From positions 1 through 10,088 of the forward strand of contig MHKK01000007.1 of the NCBI GenBank assembly GCA_001818365.1: a stretch of 10,088 nucleotides of DNA, read 5' to 3'. Made by a program: the position numbers and the translations under genes. Positions 5,987 through 10,088 of this stretch are shown here, in pieces. The DNA comes from Candidatus Komeilibacteria bacterium RIFCSPHIGHO2_01_FULL_52_14. GTDB lineage: Bacteria; Patescibacteriota; Patescibacteriia; UBA1558; 2-01-FULL-52-15. Positions within the stretch are counted from its first letter, which is position 1; each line of letters starts with the position of its first letter. The notes under the pieces are model-generated. The model worked only from the letters and a program-made list of their open reading frames with translations. It had not been told where the DNA came from and ran no database searches.

Positions 5987-7720
5987 ATGGTGATATCTCG
6001 CTCACATTCCTCGAGATCACGCGACGAGGAAGGCAAACGCATACATTTTAAGACGGATAAGGATTATGAGCTCTCACAAACGCTTGCTGATATCCAGCTG
6101 AAGCAAAAAGAGCACGCCATTGAAACTGAAGCAAAAAACCAGGGGTTTCACTATATAAATCTGCACGGGTTTCCGATAACGATCGACGCACTTCAGGTCC
6201 TGAATCGTGATTTCTGTACGGCACATAAGGTCGTCTGCTTTTATCTTTCCGAGGGAGAGATGCGCCTGGGTGCTCTTGACCCCACCGATTCGGCAATAAC
6301 GTCGAAGGTTACCGAGCTCGAAGACAAGTATCGGGGCACAAAGATACTGATCTACCGGATCTCCGAGCAAAGTTTGGAGCTTGCATTCAAACGATTCGAC
6401 GCCATCCCGATAAAACTGGAAAGCCATGACGAGGGATTCGAGCTGACCGCCGAAGCTCTGAAAAAACAGCAGGAAAAAATCTCCTCTCTCAAAGAACTGA
6501 ATCAAATACTGTCGTCAGCACCCATTACCGAGGTGTTTGCAATCGTCATCGGGTCGGCGCTCAAATCCGGCGCGTCGGATATCCATATCGAAGCGGAAAC
6601 CGACGACATCAAGATTCGCATGAGAATTGACGGCGTACTGCATGAGGTCGGCATACTGCCGAGCTCATCATGGGGACGCATCATCTCGCGCGTCAAACTC
6701 ATCGGGGGACTCAAGATCAACATCTTCGACAAACCCCAGGACGGACGGTTCACGATATACCTCGATAATGACAAAATAGAGGTCCGCGTTTCCACCGTGC
6801 CGACCTCCTACGGCGAGAGTGTCGTCATGCGTCTGCTCCGCTTTTCCATGGAATCGCTGACATTCGAAAGTTTAGGCCTCACGGGATACACGCTCCGGGT
6901 CGTTGAAGAACAGATCGCACGTCCGAACGGAATGATCATCGCAACCGGCCCCACCGGTTCGGGAAAAACGACGACACTCTACGCGATTCTCGTTAAATTG
7001 AACTCGCCGGAAACAAAAATTCTGACGCTTGAGGACCCGATCGAATATAGAATTAAAGGGATCAACCAAACCCAAATCAACACGAAAGCCGGTCTCGATT
7101 TTGCAAAAGGTCTTCGATCGCTCTTGCGGCAGGATCCCGATATCATCATGGTCGGCGAAATCCGCGATCTTGAAACGGCGGAAACGTCGGTCAATGCGGC
7201 GCTTACCGGACATCTGGTGCTCTCAACGCTCCATACCAACAGCTCCGCAGGCGCCTTGCCCCGTTTTCTGGCAATGGGAGCCCGGACTTTCCTGCTTGCC
7301 CCGGCCATTAACGCGATCATCGGCCAGCGGCTCGTCAGGCGCCTCTGTCCCGACTGTAAACAGCCGTACAAAGCGCCTGCCCAAATCATGGATCGCATTA
7401 AGGAGGCCGTAGAGCCGCTCAAAAGCAGAAAAGATCTTGGCGTGGATGTGGACCTGACGAAGATCGAATCGCTGACGATCTATGACGCGAAAGGATGCGA
7501 AAAATGCAGCGACCTCGGATATCGCGGCCGGATCGGTTTGTTTGAAATCCTGACCATGAACAAGGACCTCGAGAAGATGATCCTTGGAGGTAACTTGTCG
7601 GAATACGACGTTCAAGAGACGGCACAAAAACACGGCATGATTTCTCTGTTCCAGGACGGCGTCTTAAAAGTTCTGCAGGGAATTACCTCGATAAGCGAAA
7701 TAATGCGGCAGACGGAATAA
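5987..7720 (+). CDS. pilB: Type IV pilus assembly / type II secretion ATPase (PilB/GspE family)
   Basis: A 577-residue hexameric cytoplasmic ATPase expected to power pilus extension or DNA-uptake pseudopilus assembly. The N-terminal MshEN/T2SSE_N-like domain is about residues 30-140 (GFHYINLHGFPI, LGALDPTD). A linker helix follows, then the N2 domain from about 180 (SGASDIHIEA, RMRIDGVLHEV). The motor has Walker A GPTGSGKTT (321-329), an Asp box around LEDPIEY (348-354), Walker B IIMVGEIRD (386-394) and a His box TGHLVLSTLHTNS (407-419). A zinc tetracysteine site is formed by C454/C457 and C504/C507. The zinc site marks PilB/GspE extension ATPases, as opposed to PilT. All catalytic residues are present. 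Start ATG 5987 has no SD and sits 30 bases after the membrane protein stop, so co-transcription is likely. Other pilus genes are not in the window. PilB versus GspE cannot be decided here; PilB is more common in this lineage. Confidence 0.93.
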   Translation: MVISRSHSSRSRDEEGKRIHFKTDKDYELSQTLADIQLKQKEHAIETEAKNQGFHYINLHGFPITIDALQVLNRDFCTAHKVVCFYLSEGEMRLGALDPTDSAITSKVTELEDKYRGTKILIYRISEQSLELAFKRFDAIPIKLESHDEGFELTAEALKKQQEKISSLKELNQILSSAPITEVFAIVIGSALKSGASDIHIEAETDDIKIRMRIDGVLHEVGILPSSSWGRIISRVKLIGGLKINIFDKPQDGRFTIYLDNDKIEVRVSTVPTSYGESVVMRLLRFSMESLTFESLGLTGYTLRVVEEQIARPNGMIIATGPTGSGKTTTLYAILVKLNSPETKILTLEDPIEYRIKGINQTQINTKAGLDFAKGLRSLLRQDPDIIMVGEIRDLETAETSVNAALTGHLVLSTLHTNSSAGALPRFLAMGARTFLLAPAINAIIGQRLVRRLCPDCKQPYKAPAQIMDRIKEAVEPLKSRKDLGVDVDLTKIESLTIYDAKGCEKCSDLGYRGRIGLFEILTMNKDLEKMILGGNLSEYDVQETAQKHGMISLFQDGVLKVLQGITSISEIMRQTE

Positions 7721-7736
7721 TACTTTTTTTGCGGGT

Positions 7737-7816
7737 CCCGCCCCGCGGGCGGGTGAGGGGGTGGAGGGGGTTCATTCCGGCGTCACCCCCTACACCCCCT
7801 CACAACCCCCTACCCC
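7737..7816. repeat. G/C-tract inverted repeat with G-quadruplex motifs on both strands
   Basis: Bases 7753-7770 and 7786-7803 are 18-base inverted copies with one mismatch around a 15-base loop. The plus strand 7747-7770 has four G runs (3, 3, 5, 5) with loops of 1, 3 and 4 bases. The minus strand across 7816-7786 also has four G runs (4, 5, 5, 5) with loops of 2, 6 and 4. Both satisfy the G-quadruplex pattern. A smaller stem, CCCGCCC (7737-7743) with GGGCGGG (7747-7753), competes with the large one. It lies between the convergent ends of the pilus ATPase gene and the minus-strand nuclease-fold gene, and contains that gene's TAG stop. No T tract follows on either strand, so it is not a standard terminator. 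A T run (7724-7730) precedes it. Confidence 0.7.
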
Positions 7817-8268
7817 GACCCGGCTCCTTTCGCGCCGTCCGCTCCGCGTCCGTCGCTGCGGAGAGCATGGGCAGATGAAATTAATCGTCTCTGTGCGGCA
7901 CTTGTAAATCGATACCGTATCAAGGGACTTATATCGTCAGGTTTAATATCATTTCGCAAAATTATAAAAAGTTTCGGATTACCGCGACCAGAGCGCGAAT
8001 ACTGAACTACATAGAGATGTGTAGCAACCAATCGCCCATTTTTGAATTCTGTCGAATGTGAATCCGGGATGCGTCGTGTTGTACCCTTAACCTCGATATT
8101 TCTTCTGACAGAACGCCAACTTACCAGATCGTAACCATTATTACCTCGAATAGTTTGGACATCATCAACACGTCTTGATCCGTGCTTTAATTCATATTTA
8201 ATTACAAAACTTATTGCACGCTGTGCCAGTGTCTGATTATGATGCCGGCTCAGCGTCATAGATCGCAT
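7810..8268 (-). CDS. DUF3883-like protein with PD-(D/E)XK nuclease-type motif
   Basis: A 152-residue protein. Residues 14-105 resemble the DUF3883 domain, which has a restriction-endonuclease-like fold: an N-terminal helix (AQRAISFVIKYELKHG), GYDLVS (45-50), IEVKGT (58-63), then S72/E74 and LYVVQY (85-90). Candidate active-site residues are Asp47, Glu59 and Lys61, which fits D-(x)11-ExK. The substrate is unknown; relatives occur in DNA defence and modification contexts, but nothing here shows that role. The start codon lies 2 bases after the valS stop, so it is probably co-transcribed with valS. An alternative start is Met4. By hand count GC is about 41% over 7921-8270, well below the neighbours, which suggests acquisition. 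The last 15-20 residues are Gly/Ala/Arg-rich, are encoded by a very GC-rich stretch (7820-7863), and end inside the G-tract repeat. The natural C terminus may therefore have been lost or extended. Confidence 0.62.
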   Translation of the reverse strand: MRSMTLSRHHNQTLAQRAISFVIKYELKHGSRRVDDVQTIRGNNGYDLVSWRSVRRNIEVKGTTRRIPDSHSTEFKNGRLVATHLYVVQYSRSGRGNPKLFIILRNDIKPDDISPLIRYRFTSAAQRRLISSAHALRSDGRGADGAKGAGSG

Positions 8269-8270
8269 AG

Positions 8271-10088
8271 TTAAGTTAATTTCGCCTTTGCGTCGGCTAA
8301 TTTTTTTTGTTCAGCCGCAACAACGCGCGGCGGGGCGTTTTTAACGAATTTTTCGTCTAAAAGTTTTTTCTCAAGCTGACTCACGTACGCGGCAAGTTCT
8401 TTCCGTTTCTTATTGGACATCGGCATCGTAACGTCGGCAACAATCGTAAATCCGACCGCGGTAATTTTTCTGCCGTTTGCTATTGTTTCCGCAAGATGAC
8501 ACCGCCCCAGGCGCTCGATGACGGGGATGAAGGCTTGAAGCGGCGCCCAGGTTATCTGAACCGGCAAAATGCGGTCGGCCAAAACTTTATTTTCCGCCCG
8601 GATATTCCGTATGGTCGTGACGATCCCCTGCAGCTCACCGAACAGCTCGGTGAGTACGGCGTGCGGCTTCCGGCGCGAGGCCTCGGGCCACTGCTGGATC
8701 ATGAGCATGGCGTCTTCATTGAACGAGCGCCAGAGAACTTCGGTTATATAGGGCGCAAACGGGTGCCAGAGGCGAAGCACCTGGTCCACGAGATACAATA
8801 AAATCCGGTCCGTCCGGCGCTTGCTCTCGGGCGACGATTGGCGTTCGATCTTTGCAATCTCGATGTACCAGTCGGCAAAATCCTGTCTCGTAAATTGATA
8901 CAGCGTCTCGCCGGCAAGTGAAAACTGCCAGGTATCAAGCTGCAGTGACACCGCGCCGACCGTCTCATCAAGCCGGGCCAAAATCCATTGCTCGGGTACC
9001 GTTTCGGCCCGCGGCCGGCCGGGAATCGTCTCGATCTTCTCAACGGTCGTAAAAATGAACCGCCCGATATTCCACAATTTGTTCACGAAGTTCCGGTACC
9101 CCGCAATTTTTTCATCGTAGACGCGGATGTCCTGTCCCGGGGCCGAACCGACGATAAGCGAGAGGCGCAAGGCATCGGCGCCGTATTTCTGTATCATGTC
9201 GATGGGGTCGATTCCGTTATCGAGGGATTTGGACATCTTTCTTCCTTCCTTGTCGCGGATCATGCCGTGCAAGTAGACATGCGAGAACGGTTTCTCGCCG
9301 ACGACATAGGAGGTCACCAGGATCATGCGCGCAATCCAGAAAAACAAAATGTCATAGCCGGTTTCAAGGACGGCGGTTGGATGGAATTTCTTTAGATCCG
9401 GGCTGCGCGAAAGCCACTGACGGAAATCCTTGTATTTTTTAAAATCACGATCAAGCAGCGTGGAAAAAGTCCATGTCGCGGACGAAAACCACGTATCGAG
9501 CGTATCGGGATCCTGCTCCCACTCTCCGTCTTCAGGTGGCGTCGTCCCCACATACAGATCATCCTTCTTGTCCGTGCGCTGAATATCAGAAAGCTCGATC
9601 GCCCAGACGCCGTATTTCTGAATTCGCTCCCACATAGCGGGTTTCGATTGCCACCATTTACGCAGATCCTGCTTCGTGTGTCCCGGGTAATCATATTCAG
9701 CAGGGTATACTTTGAGTAGTTGCTCAAGAGAATCAAAACGCATAACTTTCCTCACCTGCTTACGCACTGGCGCCACGCCCGAAAAAGGTGCGTCGGTCTT
9801 TTCATCAGCCAATCGGAATTCTATCGAATCTCCGGGTTTAAAATCACCCCAGTATTTACCCTCGCCCCGCTCCCTGCCTGCGCGCACTTCAATTTTTTTT
9901 GTTCCATTCGCTATTCCATCGAATATATCTTTCCCGTAAATCTTCATGTCCCACAATTTTTCACTCCCAACATTTAATTCTTGACCTTTCCGGTACCACA
10001 CCGGTATCCGGTGCCCCCACCAGATCTGCCGCGAGATGCACCAGTCGTGCAGATTTTCCATCCAATGGAAATACACCTTCGTGAACCG
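8271..10088 (-). CDS. valS: Valyl-tRNA synthetase with inserted ASCH-like domain (partial, 5' end outside window)
   Basis: The frame is open to the window edge; about 605 C-terminal residues are visible. It joins valine to tRNA-Val in the cytoplasm. Landmarks in order: DWCISRQIWWGHRIPVWY, then DPDTLDTWFSSATWTFSTL, ETGYDILFFWIARMI, the KMSKS catalytic loop (GRKMSKSLDNGIDP), the anticodon-binding helical domain (GYRNFVNKLWNIGRF, LWHPFAPYITEVLW) and the C-terminal ValS coiled coil (LEKKLLDEKFVKNAPPRVVAAEQKKLADAKAKL). The coiled coil separates ValS from IleRS and LeuRS. Between HRIPVWY and DTLDTWFSS lie about 160 residues where ValS usually has a short, often Cys-bearing linker. Most of this (9582-9956) looks like an ASCH (PUA-like) domain: IYGKDIFDGIANGTKKIEVR, GDFKPGDSIEFRL, F-SLEQLLKVYP, then WAIELS. 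Catalytic landmarks on both sides are intact, so the enzyme should be active. The editing domain is upstream of the window. Followed 2 bases later by the DUF3883-like gene. Confidence 0.93.
   Translation of the reverse strand, partial: RFTKVYFHWMENLHDWCISRQIWWGHRIPVWYRKGQELNVGSEKLWDMKIYGKDIFDGIANGTKKIEVRAGRERGEGKYWGDFKPGDSIEFRLADEKTDAPFSGVAPVRKQVRKVMRFDSLEQLLKVYPAEYDYPGHTKQDLRKWWQSKPAMWERIQKYGVWAIELSDIQRTDKKDDLYVGTTPPEDGEWEQDPDTLDTWFSSATWTFSTLLDRDFKKYKDFRQWLSRSPDLKKFHPTAVLETGYDILFFWIARMILVTSYVVGEKPFSHVYLHGMIRDKEGRKMSKSLDNGIDPIDMIQKYGADALRLSLIVGSAPGQDIRVYDEKIAGYRNFVNKLWNIGRFIFTTVEKIETIPGRPRAETVPEQWILARLDETVGAVSLQLDTWQFSLAGETLYQFTRQDFADWYIEIAKIERQSSPESKRRTDRILLYLVDQVLRLWHPFAPYITEVLWRSFNEDAMLMIQQWPEASRRKPHAVLTELFGELQGIVTTIRNIRAENKVLADRILPVQITWAPLQAFIPVIERLGRCHLAETIANGRKITAVGFTIVADVTMPMSNKKRKELAAYVSQLEKKLLDEKFVKNAPPRVVAAEQKKLADAKAKLT

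Noticed and set aside
7721..7753. T run plus GC stem as an intrinsic terminator of the pilus ATPase gene
   Set aside because: The T run (7724-7730) comes before the stem rather than after it on the plus strand, and on the minus strand the stem is followed by A, so neither orientation fits.
1..10088. tRNA or rRNA genes
   Set aside because: No stretch with tRNA cloverleaf landmarks or rRNA conserved segments was recognised by eye in the intergenic regions.

Overview
The window looks like bacterial chromosome from the Candidate Phyla Radiation (Patescibacteria), probably a Parcubacteria-type lineage. This is inferred from gene style: a compact four-domain S1 protein, a divergent sigma-70 factor, a PilB/GspE pilus ATPase beside an unassigned polytopic membrane protein, and mostly weak or absent Shine-Dalgarno (SD) sites. 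No rRNA marker is present, so the assignment is tentative. Most genes are at roughly 50-57% GC. One short gene (7810-8268) is clearly more AT-rich.

Layout. 1-444 (minus, cut by the window start): N-terminal part of a metallo-beta-lactamase-fold protein whose metal-binding motif has been lost. 445-766: a divergent intergenic region. It carries a 107-bp element with 16-bp perfect terminal inverted repeats and a CATA duplication, inserted immediately upstream of that gene's start codon. 767-1660 (plus): a sigma-70 family factor with unusual promoter-contact residues, closed by a textbook terminator that overlaps its stop codon. 1697-2987: a strong promoter, a structured leader and a ribosomal protein S1 gene. 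2996-4864: a promoter and ftsH, the membrane AAA+ zinc protease. 4869-5956: a promoter, a 12-bp hairpin at the transcript start and an unknown six-to-seven-span membrane protein. The pilus assembly ATPase follows 30 bases later (5987-7720). 7737-7816: a G/C-tract inverted repeat with a G-quadruplex motif on each strand, lying between converging genes. 7810-8268 (minus): a small DUF3883-like (PD-(D/E)XK fold) protein directly behind valS. 8271-10088 (minus, cut by the window end): valyl-tRNA synthetase with an ASCH-like domain inserted in the catalytic region just after the DWCISRQ..WWGHRIP segment.

How it fits together. Most of the window is core cell machinery: transcription initiation, translation, membrane protein quality control, pilus or DNA-uptake energetics, and tRNA charging. 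The less ordinary content is (a) the small inverted-repeat element that seems to have separated a gene from its ribosome binding site and created a stop-start leader peptide, (b) the ASCH-like insertion in ValS, (c) the AT-rich nuclease-fold gene appended to valS and ending in the G-rich repeat, and (d) the metal-site-less MBL-fold protein.
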